A stretch of DNA of 64,000 nt, taken from NCBI RefSeq assembly GCF_900102335.1, contig NZ_FNBM01000001.1:248001-312000 (forward strand). The letters are read 5' to 3'. Positions 36,811 to 47,095 of the stretch are shown piece by piece. The stretch comes from Phytopseudomonas seleniipraecipitans. GTDB lineage: Bacteria; Pseudomonadota; Gammaproteobacteria; Pseudomonadales; Pseudomonadaceae. The position numbers and the translations under genes are program-made. Numbering within the stretch: position 1 is the first letter of the stretch; each line of letters opens with the position of its first letter. Below the pieces are notes generated by a model. The model worked only from the letters and a program-made list of their open reading frames with translations. It did not search any database and had not been told where the DNA came from.

Positions 36811-37596
36811 TTAGTTGCTCATCGAAGAGCGCGGAGCAACCGGCTTGTTGTCGTTGGAAATGGTGACTTCCACGCGACGGTTCATGGCACGGCCGGCAGA
36901 ATCAGAGTTGCTGGCAACTGGGTATTCCTTGCCATAACCCTGAGCGACGATGCGCTCCGGGCCTACACCCTGACGTACCAGCGCGGCACGTACGGAGTTG
37001 GCGCGACGCTCGGACAGGCCCTGGTTGTAGTCAGCCGAACCGGTGCTGTCGGTGTAGCCTTCGACAATCACCTTGCGGTCCGGGTTTTCCTGCAGGAACT
37101 GGGCAAGTTTGGTGATGTTGTGCATGCCGCCTGGCTTCAGCTCAGCACGGTTCAGGTCGAACAGTACGTCACCGAAGGTTACCAGGGTGCCTCGTTCAGT
37201 CTGCTTGGCGTTGAGGCTGTTCTGCAGCTGCTTGATCTGTGCGTCACGGGCTTCCAGGCGAGCCTGGGCGCGCTGGGCGCCGCTTTTTTCCAAGTTCTGC
37301 TCGGTGGTGCGCAGCGCGATAGTCTGCTGAGCGAGTTCGATGCGCTTGTTGGCCAGGTAGGCGAGCTGGTCGACTTTCTTCTCGTCTTCCTTCTCACGGA
37401 AAGCACGTTCGGCTTTCTCGAGTGCTTCGCCTGCATCCTTGGTTTCCAGCGCCGCCACTTTCACCGACTCTGGGTCAGTTTGCAGGCTGGAGTAGCTGCT
37501 GCGCGCCTGTTCCAGGTTCACGTTAGGTTGGGTGGAGCAGGCAGCGAGGCCAACGCTCAGAGCCAGCAGAGCTGGAATCATCACTTGTTTACGCAT
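36811..37596 (-). CDS. lptF: OmpA-family outer membrane lipoprotein (LptF-like)
   Basis: A 261-residue lipoprotein: lipobox LAAC with lipidated Cys20, a DUF4398-type helical region at about residues 25-130 rich in Lys/Glu/Ala, then a C-terminal OmpA peptidoglycan-binding domain (VTFGDVLFDLNRAELKPGG, VIVEGYTDSTGSADYNQGLS, ERRANSVRAAL, GYGKEYPVASNSDSAGRAMN, RRVEV). Length and architecture match LptF of P. aeruginosa, an outer-membrane lipoprotein under AlgU control there. It lies 43 bases downstream of a small DUF4398 lipoprotein gene and should share its promoter. Probable role: tethering outer membrane to peptidoglycan under envelope stress. Confidence 0.9.
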   Translation of the reverse strand: MRKQVMIPALLALSVGLAACSTQPNVNLEQARSSYSSLQTDPESVKVAALETKDAGEALEKAERAFREKEDEKKVDQLAYLANKRIELAQQTIALRTTEQNLEKSGAQRAQARLEARDAQIKQLQNSLNAKQTERGTLVTFGDVLFDLNRAELKPGGMHNITKLAQFLQENPDRKVIVEGYTDSTGSADYNQGLSERRANSVRAALVRQGVGPERIVAQGYGKEYPVASNSDSAGRAMNRRVEVTISNDNKPVAPRSSMSN

Positions 37597-37639
37597 GATC
37601 GTTCATCCTTTATTCAATTGGCGAAGTCTGACGAGGCTG

Positions 37640-38059
37640 TTACTGACCCTGGGTAGGGGTCTGTTGAGCGCCGCGCATACCTTCCTGACGCAGCTCTTCG
37701 ATACCTTGCTGGGCATCCTTGAGAGCTTTGTCGGCTTTTGCTGCCTGAGTCTTGCGAACGGCGACGCGGGCGTCCCACTCGGCTTGTTCAGCCAGGCGCT
37801 TGGCTTCTTCGTAATTCTTCTCGACGACTTCCAGCTCGGCCTGCTTCAGCTTGTCCTGAGCGGCTTTGGTTTCAACGGCAGCGAATTCGGTACCGCCGGA
37901 ACTTACAGCTTCGTTGACGGCAGACTTGGTCACAGCGAGTTGTTCACTGGGCGGGTTGCCTGCGCAACCGGCGAGCAGCAGGCTGCTGCCGATGGCCAGT
38001 GCCGCGACCTTCCAGCCGGCCAGTTGAGTACGAGCGTTTGGGGCAGTTTTAGTGGTCAT
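37640..38059 (-). CDS. DUF4398 lipoprotein, partner of LptF
   Basis: A 139-residue lipoprotein. Signal LAGWKVAALAIGSSLLLAGC ends in lipobox LAGC. The mature chain is almost wholly helical and charged (AVETKAAQDKLKQAELEVVE, EAKRLAEQAEWDARVAVRK), with a Gln-rich end. Start at 38059 (MTTKTAP) has GGAG about 9 bases upstream; the in-frame ATG at 38074 is less well placed. First gene of the two-gene operon with lptF. A sequence resembling an AlgU promoter lies at 38131-38158. The protein repeats the helical domain found in the N-terminal half of LptF, so the two may interact. Confidence 0.87.
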   Translation of the reverse strand: MTTKTAPNARTQLAGWKVAALAIGSSLLLAGCAGNPPSEQLAVTKSAVNEAVSSGGTEFAAVETKAAQDKLKQAELEVVEKNYEEAKRLAEQAEWDARVAVRKTQAAKADKALKDAQQGIEELRQEGMRGAQQTPTQGQ

Positions 38060-38130
38060 GGTGTGCAACTCCATTGGTAAATTCCTGGCAAACAGTGGGT
38101 TTCCACGTGGGTCACCTGCCGTGCGGAGAC

Positions 38131-38158
38131 TCAGGAGCAAACGCGGCTGAGTAAGTTT
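38131..38158 (-). promoter_or_regulatory. Candidate AlgU (sigma-22/RpoE-like) promoter for DUF4398-lptF
   Basis: Read on the - strand: AAACTT, 16 bases, TCCTGA. The AlgU consensus is GAACTT-N16/17-TCTGA or similar. The predicted transcript would start about 65 bases before the DUF4398 start codon. lptF is AlgU-dependent in P. aeruginosa, which makes the match more credible. One mismatch in the -35. Confidence 0.5.
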
Positions 38159-38224
38159 TTCTCCGGCGACCAGTGGTCATAACGGCATAACTCTGTGAGT
38201 TGACTGGGCAACGAAACGTTCAGC

Positions 38225-38280
38225 AAAAAAAAGCCTCACGCCAGGAACGCGTCGTCAGAAAAACGACACAGGCCGCGTGA
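38225..38280 (-). terminator. Possible terminator downstream of the 114-residue gene
   Basis: On the - strand, TCACGC and GCGTGA arms enclose a small inner GTCGT/ACGAC hairpin and are followed by GGC and eight T's. The stem is interrupted, so strength is uncertain, but the T tract and location fit. Confidence 0.4.
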
Positions 38281-38324
38281 TTCGCTGCTTTGCCGGTCTC
38301 TGATGAGTTGCGCAGAAATGCGTT

Positions 38325-38669
38325 TCATTGGCCCGTTTCGCTCGCTCCAGCGGTCATTTCCTGCAGGTAATGACGCGCCAGTTCGAGAAAACGCGGGGTC
38401 GGGCCGATGTCTTCGTAGACCGGGTTACCTTCCTCGTCAGTCGCCACGACCTGGGTGCCCTGCACATAGGGCAGGCTCGCCTCGAGGTCTTCCAGGGCAG
38501 CGCCCAGCAGCTCGGCCAGCAGTTCTTCCGGCCGCCGCTTGGGATACATGTGGCTGAGTGCGGACAGCCGTGCGGCAGCCTCGACATCCAGATGCACTTG
38601 GTAGGGTGTGCTGACCATGCGGCCGGTCGCATTCTGTTCCCATTGCTGGACGAGTTCGCGGATCTTCAT
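38325..38669 (-). CDS. Conserved Pseudomonas hypothetical protein next to ppc
   Basis: A 114-residue soluble, acidic, helix-rich protein (MKIRELVQQWEQNATGRM, VHLDVEAAARLSALSHMY, KRRPEELLAELLGAALEDLE, VVATDEEGNPVYEDIGPTPR). The middle resembles a ribbon-helix-helix-like or short regulatory fold, but I cannot confirm it. Some databases label homologues as pilin assembly or pili-tip protein; nothing in this sequence supports that (no signal peptide, no pilin motif). GAGG precedes the ATG at 38669. It is divergent from ppc with 199 bases between the start codons, an arrangement I recall in P. aeruginosa too. Confidence 0.75.
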   Translation of the reverse strand: MKIRELVQQWEQNATGRMVSTPYQVHLDVEAAARLSALSHMYPKRRPEELLAELLGAALEDLEASLPYVQGTQVVATDEEGNPVYEDIGPTPRFLELARHYLQEMTAGASETGQ

Positions 38670-38868
38670 AGGTACCTCGGGTGGGGCGGGTTCTCTGTTA
38701 CTGACCTGAGCCTCCGGGCTGCGTTCCGCTTGTTCGCAGGGCGGCGAGAGGCCGTCAGATAACGACAAGGTCCCAGGGGTGATCTGCTGCTTTGGTCGCA
38801 GGCCGGCTTGTCAGGCGCGCCAAGGCTGGGCACTCTGCAGGCTCATGCAGCGGCGCAGGGGCACTGGT

Positions 38869-41505
38869 ATGACGCAAATCGACGCACGTCTACGCGAGGA
38901 CGTTCACCAGCTCGGTGAGCTGCTCGGCACCACCATCCGCGAGCAATACGGCGATGCCTTTCTCGACAAGATCGAGCGCATCCGCAAGGGCGCCAAGGCA
39001 GCACGACAGGGTTCTGCCGATGGCGCTCGGCAGCTCAGCGAGACGCTCGATCAGCTGAACGACGGCGAACTGCTGCCCGTGGCGCGCGCGTTCAATCAGT
39101 TCCTCAATCTGGCCAACATCGCCGAGCAGTACCACCGCGTACGCCGGCGTGATCCCGGTGAAGCGAAGCCTTTCGAGAACCGCATTCTCGACGAGCTGCT
39201 GCAGCGCCTTCTCGCTGATGGTCACGACCGCGAAGCCCTGGCGCGTCAGGTCGGCCAGCTGGATATCGAACTGGTACTGACCGCGCACCCGACCGAAGTC
39301 GCGCGGCGTACCCTGATTCAGAAATACGACGCCATCTCCGCGCAATTGGCCGAACAGGATCATCGCGATCTGTCGGATGCCGAGCGCGACGCCATCGCTG
39401 GCCGCCTGCAGCGGTTGATCGCCGAGGCCTGGCACACGGAGGAAATCCGCCGTGTACGCCCGACTCCGGTGGACGAGGCCAAGTGGGGCTTTGCGGTGAT
39501 CGAGAACTCGCTGTGGCAAGCGGTGCCGACGGTGCTACGCAAGGCCGATCAGACGCTGCAGCGGGAAACCGGGCTGCGTTTACCGCTGCAGGCTGCGCCG
39601 ATTCGTTTCGCCTCGTGGATGGGCGGCGATCGGGATGGCAATCCCAACGTGACCGCCAAGGTAACCCGCGAGGTGCTGTTGCTGGCGCGCTGGATGGCCG
39701 CCGACTTGTATCTGCGCGATATCGACAGCCTGGCTGCCGAGCTGTCCATGCAGCAGGCCAGCGATGAATTGCGCACCCGCGCCGGTGATAGCGCAGAGCC
39801 CTATCGCGCATTGTTGAAAGGCCTGCGCGAGCGGCTGCGGGCGACACGCGCCTGGGCGCACGAGTCGCTTGCCGGCCCGGTCAAGCCATCTGCGGCGGTA
39901 CTGAGCCACAACGACGAACTCTACGAGCCATTGCACCTGTGCTATCGCTCGCTGCATGACTGCGGCATGGGGGTGATCGCCGATGGGCCGCTGCTCGACT
40001 TCCTGCGCCGAGTCAGCACCTTCGGTCTGTTTCTGGTGCGCCTGGATGTGCGTCAGGACGCTGCCCGTCATGCCGCCGCGCTGGGTGAAATCACCGAGTA
40101 CCTGGGTCTCGGGCGATACCAGGAGTGGGACGAGGAGCAGCGCCTGGTTTTCCTGCAAACCGAACTGAGCAGCCGACGGCCTTTGCTGCCTGCCGACTTC
40201 TGCCCGGCTGAAGACACGGCCGAGGTATTGGCTACTTGTCGCGAAGTCGCTGCGGCGCCAGCGGCCTCTCTCGGCTCGTACGTGATCTCCATGGCCGGTG
40301 CCGCTTCCGACGTGCTCGCGGTTCAGTTACTGCTCAAGGAAGCCGGGCTGCGGCGTGCGATGCGTGTAGTGCCGTTGTTCGAGACGCTGGCGGATCTCGA
40401 TAACGCACCCACGGCGATCGAGCGTCTGCTGGCGCTGCCGGATTACCGTGCGCAGCTGCAGGGGCCGCAGGAGGTAATGATCGGCTACTCGGACTCTGCC
40501 AAAGACGCCGGTACTACTGCCGCCGCGTGGGCGCAGTACCGTGCCCAGGAGAGCCTGGTGGATATCTGCCAGCGGCACGAGGTCGAGTTGCTGCTGTTTC
40601 ATGGCCGCGGCGGCACGGTCGGGCGAGGCGGTGGCCCCGCTCATGAGGCGATTCTGTCGCAGCCGCCGGGTTCGGTGAACGGGAGTTTTCGCACCACCGA
40701 GCAGGGCGAGATGATCCGTTTCAAATTCGGCATGCCGGACATCGCTGAGCAAAACCTCAATCTCTATCTGGCAGCGGTACTGGAAGCCACCTTGATGCCG
40801 CCACCGGCGCCAGAGCCGGCCTGGCGGGCGCAGATGGATCGGCTCGCTGCCGACGGCGTGGCGGCCTACCGTGGCGTGGTGCGTGAACATCCGCAGTTTG
40901 TCGAGTATTTCCGCCAGGCTACGCCGGAGCAGGAACTCGGGCGCTTGCCGCTGGGAAGCCGCCCGGCCAAGCGCCGTGAGGGTGGCGTGGAAAGCCTGCG
41001 GGCGATCCCGTGGATTTTTGCCTGGACGCAAACGCGCCTGATGCTACCCGCCTGGCTCGGCTGGGAGGCGGCGCTTAGCGGCGCGCTGGAACGTGGCGAA
41101 GGCGAGCTGTTGCAGGATATGCGCGAGCACTGGCCGTTTTTCCGTACCCGCATCGACATGCTTGAAATGGTTCTGGCCAAGGCCGACGAGTCGATTGCCA
41201 GCCTGTATGACGAGCGGTTAGTTGACGCTGAGCTGCGTCCATTAGGTGCGCATTTGCGCGACCTATTGTCGCAGGCCGGCGATGTGGTACTGGGCCTGAC
41301 CGGACAGACGCAGTTGCTCGCTCATAGCGCGGAGACGCTCGAGTTCATCACCGTGCGTAATACCTATCTGGATCCACTGCATCTGTTGCAGGCCGAACTG
41401 CTTGCCCGTTCCAGACGGCGTGAGCACGAGGCGGGAAGCGCTCTGGAGCAAGCCTTGCTGGTCAGCGTGGCAGGTATCGCGGCGGGATTGCGTAACACCG
41501 GCTAG
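38869..41505 (+). CDS. ppc: Phosphoenolpyruvate carboxylase
   Basis: An 878-residue cytoplasmic anaplerotic enzyme: PEP + bicarbonate gives oxaloacetate + phosphate. Catalytic His140 lies in [12 protein letters not shown]. The Mg/PEP-binding segment is [19 protein letters not shown]. The conserved [20 protein letters not shown] and the Gly-rich loop [20 protein letters not shown], followed by SQPPGSVNG, are intact, as is the C-terminal RNTG. The ATG at 38869 is chosen because the conserved N-terminus ([13 protein letters not shown]) follows; the open frame extends 90 bases further. Allosteric control by acetyl-CoA/aspartate is usual for the family. Confidence 0.97.
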   Translation: MTQIDARLREDVHQLGELLGTTIREQYGDAFLDKIERIRKGAKAARQGSADGARQLSETLDQLNDGELLPVARAFNQFLNLANIAEQYHRVRRRDPGEAKPFENRILDELLQRLLADGHDREALARQVGQLDIELVLTAHPTEVARRTLIQKYDAISAQLAEQDHRDLSDAERDAIAGRLQRLIAEAWHTEEIRRVRPTPVDEAKWGFAVIENSLWQAVPTVLRKADQTLQRETGLRLPLQAAPIRFASWMGGDRDGNPNVTAKVTREVLLLARWMAADLYLRDIDSLAAELSMQQASDELRTRAGDSAEPYRALLKGLRERLRATRAWAHESLAGPVKPSAAVLSHNDELYEPLHLCYRSLHDCGMGVIADGPLLDFLRRVSTFGLFLVRLDVRQDAARHAAALGEITEYLGLGRYQEWDEEQRLVFLQTELSSRRPLLPADFCPAEDTAEVLATCREVAAAPAASLGSYVISMAGAASDVLAVQLLLKEAGLRRAMRVVPLFETLADLDNAPTAIERLLALPDYRAQLQGPQEVMIGYSDSAKDAGTTAAAWAQYRAQESLVDICQRHEVELLLFHGRGGTVGRGGGPAHEAILSQPPGSVNGSFRTTEQGEMIRFKFGMPDIAEQNLNLYLAAVLEATLMPPPAPEPAWRAQMDRLAADGVAAYRGVVREHPQFVEYFRQATPEQELGRLPLGSRPAKRREGGVESLRAIPWIFAWTQTRLMLPAWLGWEAALSGALERGEGELLQDMREHWPFFRTRIDMLEMVLAKADESIASLYDERLVDAELRPLGAHLRDLLSQAGDVVLGLTGQTQLLAHSAETLEFITVRNTYLDPLHLLQAELLARSRRREHEAGSALEQALLVSVAGIAAGLRNTG

Positions 41506-42497
<992 letters not shown>

Positions 42498-42515
42498 GTG
42501 CAACTGACCTGACAT

Positions 42516-42539
42516 CAACGGCCCGCTTGCGGGCCGTTG
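42516..42539 (+). terminator. Hairpin after adk
   Basis: CAACGGCCCGC / TT / GCGGGCCGTTG, a perfect 11-bp stem 18 bases after the stop, followed by a weak T-rich TCGTTT. Probably a terminator of moderate strength. Confidence 0.75.
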
Positions 42540-42761
42540 TCGTTTCCGGGGCTATTCAGAGGCTATATGAGCGCGATTGGACCTTTATCCGCTGATCTAT
42601 CTGGTTAGTATGTGTAGCCAGCAGCGGCTGGCCGGTTACCGGAACCGCAATATCTGGCTCATCGCGCACAGTCGCTTTCGGCTTTCAAACGTCACTTCAG
42701 CGCCTCGCTTACACGCGAGGAAGGCAGCTTTACATCATCAACCCGCAATAGAGTGCATTCC

Positions 42762-43547
42762 ATGACCAAGAACAGAAGATTTGCCTGCTTGCCCATCGCC
42801 TTTGTGGCATCGGCATTGAGCGCATCCGTCGCATTGGCCGACGGCGCCCCTGAGAAAAAGGGCGAGTGCTCGGTGGCCGAGTTCACCATGGGGCTGCGTT
42901 ACCAGCAGCAATCAGCGGAAGTTCGCGCCTTGCAGATGCAGGCTTACAACATTGCCACCGAGAAGCTGGATGCAGCGGTGGCCGCAGCAGAGGACCCGTC
43001 GAAACTGGCGATCGTCACCGACGTCGATGAAACGGTGATCGATAACTCCGCGCTGCTGGCGCGTGACCTCGCCAATTGCCACACCTACGACGGCTGGGAC
43101 ACCTGGCTGCCCTGGGAGCGTGACGGCAACCCGGTGTTGATTCCAGGCGCCAAGAAATTCCTCGAGCACGCCGACAAGCTGGGCGTGGTCATTCGTTATG
43201 TGTCCGATCGCTCGGAAGAGCAGAAGGACTACACCCTCAAGGCGTTGAAGAAGCTCGACCTGCCGCAGGTCAGCGCAGAAAGCGTGATGCTGCTCGGGCC
43301 ACCGAAGATCGAGCGCCGCGCGATCGTTGCCAAGGACTACCGCATCGTGATGCTGCTCGGCGATACCCTGCACGATTTCGATGCGCGGTTTCGCAAGACG
43401 CCAGTGGCTGAGCAGCGCGCGACGGCCGAAGCAGAGTCAGCGAAGTGGGGCACCGAGTGGATCGTGTTCCCGAATTCCGGCTACGGCACTTGGTCGAAAG
43501 AGCCGCTGAAGGGCTGGGACGCCAAGCCTGTCATCGAGAAGTGGTAA
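42762..43547 (+). CDS. Class C acid phosphatase / 5'-nucleotidase (HAD superfamily)
   Basis: A 261-residue exported HAD phosphatase of the e(P4)/acid phosphatase B-like group. Signal peptide LPIAFVASALSASVALA is cleaved near residue 27. The catalytic motif I is VTDVDETVIDNS (two Asp plus Thr), the second motif YVSDRSEEQKD, and the fourth motif LGDTLHDFDARF. It dephosphorylates nucleotides or other phosphomonoesters in the periplasm. Many relatives are lipoproteins; here the signal ends ALAD with no Cys, so this one should be soluble. No operon partner is obvious; adk is upstream and tsaB downstream. Confidence 0.92.
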   Translation: MTKNRRFACLPIAFVASALSASVALADGAPEKKGECSVAEFTMGLRYQQQSAEVRALQMQAYNIATEKLDAAVAAAEDPSKLAIVTDVDETVIDNSALLARDLANCHTYDGWDTWLPWERDGNPVLIPGAKKFLEHADKLGVVIRYVSDRSEEQKDYTLKALKKLDLPQVSAESVMLLGPPKIERRAIVAKDYRIVMLLGDTLHDFDARFRKTPVAEQRATAEAESAKWGTEWIVFPNSGYGTWSKEPLKGWDAKPVIEKW

Positions 43548-43736
43548 ACGCGTTGGTCCTTAGCCACACCGGCTGACTTGCGATGCGCCGCTGCTTTCCT
43601 CAGGCAGTGGCGCTCGACTGTATCGCCCATATGCTTATTCTCTGACGCTCTGGCCAGCCGCTGGACCTGCCATGCTGGAAAAAACCGCCTCAAACCGTTT
43701 TAATGCCCGCCCGCTCAGCCACCTCGTTAGATCACC

Positions 43737-44429
43737 ATGACCACTCTGCTGGCCCTCGATACCGCCACTGAAGCCTGTTCCGTCGCCTTGCTGCATGACG
43801 GTCGGGTAACGAGTCACTACGAGGTGATTCCGCGCCTGCATGCGCAGCGTTTGTTGCCGATGATCAAGGCGTTGCTCGACAGCCAGGGCGTGACGTTGTC
43901 CGCGCTGGATGCCATCGCCTTCGGCCGCGGCCCCGGTGCGTTCACCGGTGTGCGTATCGCCATTGGCGTGGTGCAGGGGCTGGCGTTCGCGCTGGATCGT
44001 CCGGTGCTGCCGGTGTCCAACCTGGCGGTGCTGGCGCAGCGCTCCCTGCGTGAACACGGCGCCAGTCAGGTCGCCGCTGCCATCGATGCACGAATGGATG
44101 AGGTCTACTGGGGCTGTTACCGCGCCGAGCAGGGCGAGATGCGCCTGGTCGGTGCGGAGGCCGTGCTGGCTCCAGAGCAGGCGCAATTGCCGACTGATGC
44201 GACCAGTGAGTGGTTCGGCGCCGGCACCGGTTGGGGTACCTTTGCGCCGCGAATCGCTGCGCAGGTTTCAGCGCGCGATGACGGCATGCTGCCCCACGCA
44301 GAAGACCTGCTAAGCCTGGCCCGTTTCGCCTGGGCGCGTGACGAAGCGGTGGTGGCCGACCAGGCGCAACCGATCTATTTACGTGACAAAGTGGCCACAC
44401 CGAAGATGCCACCACCGGCTGGTTTTTAA
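43737..44429 (+). CDS. tsaB: tRNA threonylcarbamoyladenosine biosynthesis protein TsaB
   Basis: A 230-residue ASKHA-fold protein that pairs with TsaD (and TsaE) to make t6A37 in ANN-decoding tRNAs. Key segments are LLALDTATEACSVALLHDG at the N-terminus, ISAL-type helix (here VTLSALDAIAFGRGPGAFTG), VRIAIGVVQGLAFALDRPVL, and a C-terminal LARFAW. TsaB lacks the metal site of TsaD, as expected. ATG at 43737. It lies in the ppc-adk-tsaB neighbourhood seen in other pseudomonads. Confidence 0.96.
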   Translation: MTTLLALDTATEACSVALLHDGRVTSHYEVIPRLHAQRLLPMIKALLDSQGVTLSALDAIAFGRGPGAFTGVRIAIGVVQGLAFALDRPVLPVSNLAVLAQRSLREHGASQVAAAIDARMDEVYWGCYRAEQGEMRLVGAEAVLAPEQAQLPTDATSEWFGAGTGWGTFAPRIAAQVSARDDGMLPHAEDLLSLARFAWARDEAVVADQAQPIYLRDKVATPKMPPPAGF

Positions 44430-44556
44430 GTCACCGACCGACGGCGCCCTTAAAGCCGTCCTTTTGTCGTCAACTTCCCGACATTAGATTGCCAATGGCC
44501 TGCGGTGCGGCTAAATTGCCAGCACTTCCGCACGTCTTCCTGCCGAGCCTGCATTG

Positions 44557-44898
44557 ATGCGTATCGACGGTAACATCGCGCCTTACTCACCGGATCGTGG
44601 CCCCCGCTCGGGGACTGCGGTCACGCCCTATCGTGAGGCGAACCGTGAGCAGGAAGTAAAGCGCGAACAACCGACCCCCGCGTCGGCCTCTCAAGGCTTC
44701 GAGCAAACTCCGCAAATACGTCGCGTGCAGCAGACCAACGCCAGCACTGATTATTTCCCAGTGCGTTCACAGGACACCAGCTACCAGCCTGCCATGAGCA
44801 ACCGTGCTGCCCAGGCCATCGCCAGCTACAGCAGTACCGAGGCTTACCTGCGCGACATGGATGCACAGCAGGTGCTGGGCCTCGATCTCTACGCCTGA
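44557..44898 (+). CDS. Small conserved hypothetical protein downstream of tsaB
   Basis: A 113-residue, polar, probably mostly disordered protein (IAPYSPDRGPRSGTAVTPYR, EQEVKREQPTPASASQGF) with a more conserved-looking C-terminal helix (NRAAQAIASYSSTEAYLRDM, QQVLGLDLYA). No signal peptide or membrane segment. Start taken at ATG 44557; a TTG directly before it is in frame. Located 127 bases after tsaB on the same strand, followed by the DUF72 gene. I do not recognise a function. The C-terminal helix suggests a short interaction motif on a flexible tail. Confidence 0.65.
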   Translation: MRIDGNIAPYSPDRGPRSGTAVTPYREANREQEVKREQPTPASASQGFEQTPQIRRVQQTNASTDYFPVRSQDTSYQPAMSNRAAQAIASYSSTEAYLRDMDAQQVLGLDLYA

Positions 44899-44968
44899 TC
44901 GACTGGCGGCCTGCGCCATCGCGTCACACAAGGCACAATAGCGGCCTGTGACCTATCAGCGAATTGCA

Positions 44969-45832
44969 ATGCTTCCCTATTTTCTTGGCTGCCCCTCCTG
45001 GCATGAAGCCGCCTGGCGCGGCGGCTTCTATCCTCCCGATCTCAACCTGAGCGACAGCCTCGAGCACTATTGCCGTGTGTTCAATACCGTGGAAGGCAAT
45101 ACCACGTTCTACGCTCGCCCCAAGCCGGAGACGGTAGCCAGCTGGGTGCAACGCATGCCCACAGACTTTCGCTTCTGCGCCAAGGTGCACAAGGACATTA
45201 GCCACGACGGCGATCTGCGCGGCCAACTGGACAACACCCAGGCTTTTCTCGACGAGCTCGCGCCATTGGCTGAGCGGATAACTCCGTTGTGGTTACAGCT
45301 GCCGGCGATATTCGGCCCGTCGCGGCTGGGTGAGCTGGCGGTGTGGCTGGATCAGTTCGCTGATCGGCGACTGGCTGTGGAAGTGCGTCACCCGGCATTT
45401 TTCGACAAGGGTAATGAAGAGCGCATGCTCAATCGGCTGCTTCATGAACGGGGGGTTGAGCGTATCTGCCTGGACTCGCGCGCGCTGTTCAGCTGCCAAT
45501 CGAGAGACCCGGCAGTGCTGCATGCGCAGTCGAAGAAACCGCGTCTGCCGGTTCGTCCGGCGGCGTTCAGCGAGAGCCCGCAGGTACGTTTTATCGGCGG
45601 GCCGGATCTCGACGCCAATCAGCCGTTCCTCGAACCCTGGCTGGACAAGGTGGCGGCGTGGATAGAGCAAGGCCTGACCCCTCATGTGTTTTTGCACACC
45701 CCGGACAACCAGCTCGCCGCCGCCCAGGCGTTGCGCTTTCACCAGGCCTTGAGCGAACGCCTGCCAGGTTTGCCAGCGCTGGCCCCGTATACCGACAGCG
45801 AACCGCGAGCCGAGCAGCTCGGTCTGCTCTAA
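44969..45832 (+). CDS. DUF72 domain protein
   Basis: A 287-residue TIM-barrel protein of the DUF72/YecE family. Typical segments are FLGCPSWHEAAWRGGFYPPD, a FNTVEGNTTFYARP stretch carrying the conserved aromatic and E/N residues, FRFCAKVHKDISH, LWLQLPAIFGPSR and LAVEVRHPAFF. The family looks like a metal-free or phosphate-binding barrel with no proven reaction, although some resemble endonuclease IV-like sugar enzymes. ATG at 44969 is preferred because homologues start M-x-Y-F/Y-L-G; GTG at 44948 is an alternative. It stands 70 bases after the small hypothetical gene. Confidence 0.88.
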   Translation: MLPYFLGCPSWHEAAWRGGFYPPDLNLSDSLEHYCRVFNTVEGNTTFYARPKPETVASWVQRMPTDFRFCAKVHKDISHDGDLRGQLDNTQAFLDELAPLAERITPLWLQLPAIFGPSRLGELAVWLDQFADRRLAVEVRHPAFFDKGNEERMLNRLLHERGVERICLDSRALFSCQSRDPAVLHAQSKKPRLPVRPAAFSESPQVRFIGGPDLDANQPFLEPWLDKVAAWIEQGLTPHVFLHTPDNQLAAAQALRFHQALSERLPGLPALAPYTDSEPRAEQLGLL

Positions 45833-45875
45833 ACAGCAGGGCAGGCAACGCAGAGACAGGGCGAGAGCAGCCTCT

Positions 45876-45966
45876 CGTAGGGGGGACGACGCTTGCCTGC
45901 GTAGCCCGATCCGTCCACCGCTCTGCGATCGCGATGGTGGATGAAAAGAGCGTCATCCACCCTACG
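45876..45966. repeat. MITE-like palindromic element, copy 2 (inverted)
   Basis: A 91-base element, reverse-complementary to the one at 36568-36659, with the same ends (CGTAGGG...CCCTACG) and inner CATCCACC hairpin; roughly 85-90% identical by eye. A few flanking bases (AAGCAGA) are also shared. It lies between the DUF72 and DUF1513 gene ends. A run of eight T's just beyond it may let the element act as a terminator for the DUF72 transcript. Confidence 0.8.
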
Positions 45967-45991
45967 TCTGCTTCCGTCTTTTTTTTGCTGC

Positions 45992-47092
45992 TCAAGCCAA
46001 GCGCAGGTGGTTGTCCCAGAGCCCTGCGGGCAGCTCCAGTGGCTGCATGGCGATGCGCTCACTGCGGCAGTCATACAGGCGGCAGCGGCCGATGCCAGCG
46101 CTGACCACGAAACCATTTTCCACCGCGCCGACGCCGGCGCAGTCGGGCAGGGCGGCATCCAGACGCACCGCGCCGCTGTCGAGGTCCCAGATGAACAGAC
46201 GATTACCGCGCGGCGCGGTCATCGCCAGCAGGCGCAGGTCGCTGTGCACGGCCACACTGGCGGTGTACTGGCTCATCATCTGTCGTTGCGCATCGGCCAT
46301 CGGAAAATGCTGGAAGGGCTGGCCTGGCCGTTTGATGGCGACCAGCGGCACGATATCCATGGCATCACCCATGTACTGCTGGCCGCTGACGATGGTGCCG
46401 TCGCTGGCCACCGCCAAATGGCGCACGCTGTTCATCCGTTCGGGCAATTGCTCCTTGCTGTGCAGCGTGCCGTCGCGCGCCATCAGCACCAGGCTGGCTT
46501 CCATGGCGTCGAGGTTCATCTCTACCCGGCTTTCCGCCTCGGTACGGATGCCGCCATTGGCCACCACCAGGGTTTCGCCATCGGGCATCCACAGCACCTG
46601 GTGCGGGCCCAGGCCATGGGTGGACAGCTCGGTACGGCGCACAAGGCGCTCGCCTTCCAGCTGATAGGCACCCATCACGCCGCGACCGGGGTCGGTGGTG
46701 TCGTTCTCGGTGGCGTACAGCCACTGGCCGTCCTTATGGAACACCGCATGGCCGTAAAAGTGCCGATCCTGTGCGCTATGCAGTGTCTGCAGCAGGCGGC
46801 CGTCTCGTGTGTCGATCAGGTAGCTTTCGGTGCTCGGGCGGCGACCCACGAACAAGGCCATCGGCTGGCTCGGGTGTGGCACGACATCATGGCAGCGCTC
46901 GCTGACCTGAGTGGCGAAGGCGCGCTGGCCATCAAGCCGGTAGCCGACCGCATAGTGCTTGCCGCCTTCATCATTGCGCGCCGACAGCAGCAGCGGCTGG
47001 CCGCCGTCGTGGCTCAGCTTCCAGCCGCCCACAGCGCCAGCGGCCAGAACCGCTGCGCTCAGGCCGAGAAAGGCTCTGCGTTTGATCGCCAT
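45992..47092 (-). CDS. DUF1513 protein of the imelysin locus
   Basis: A 366-residue exported beta-propeller-like protein. N-terminal Tat-like signal MAIKRRAFLGLSAAVLAAG. Body segments: FATQVSERCHDVVPHPSQPM, ALFVGRRPSTESYLIDTRDG, HFYGHAVFHKDGQWLYATEN, GLGPHQVLWMPDGETLVVAN. The repeated HDVVPHP/GHAVFH/GPHQVLW pattern is that of a periplasmic propeller, and DUF1513 genes repeatedly co-occur with imelysins. Last gene of the locus, 3 bases after the second imelysin gene's stop. Function unknown; probably part of periplasmic iron handling. Confidence 0.85.
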   Translation of the reverse strand: MAIKRRAFLGLSAAVLAAGAVGGWKLSHDGGQPLLLSARNDEGGKHYAVGYRLDGQRAFATQVSERCHDVVPHPSQPMALFVGRRPSTESYLIDTRDGRLLQTLHSAQDRHFYGHAVFHKDGQWLYATENDTTDPGRGVMGAYQLEGERLVRRTELSTHGLGPHQVLWMPDGETLVVANGGIRTEAESRVEMNLDAMEASLVLMARDGTLHSKEQLPERMNSVRHLAVASDGTIVSGQQYMGDAMDIVPLVAIKRPGQPFQHFPMADAQRQMMSQYTASVAVHSDLRLLAMTAPRGNRLFIWDLDSGAVRLDAALPDCAGVGAVENGFVVSAGIGRCRLYDCRSERIAMQPLELPAGLWDNHLRLA

Positions 47093-47095
47093 GAA

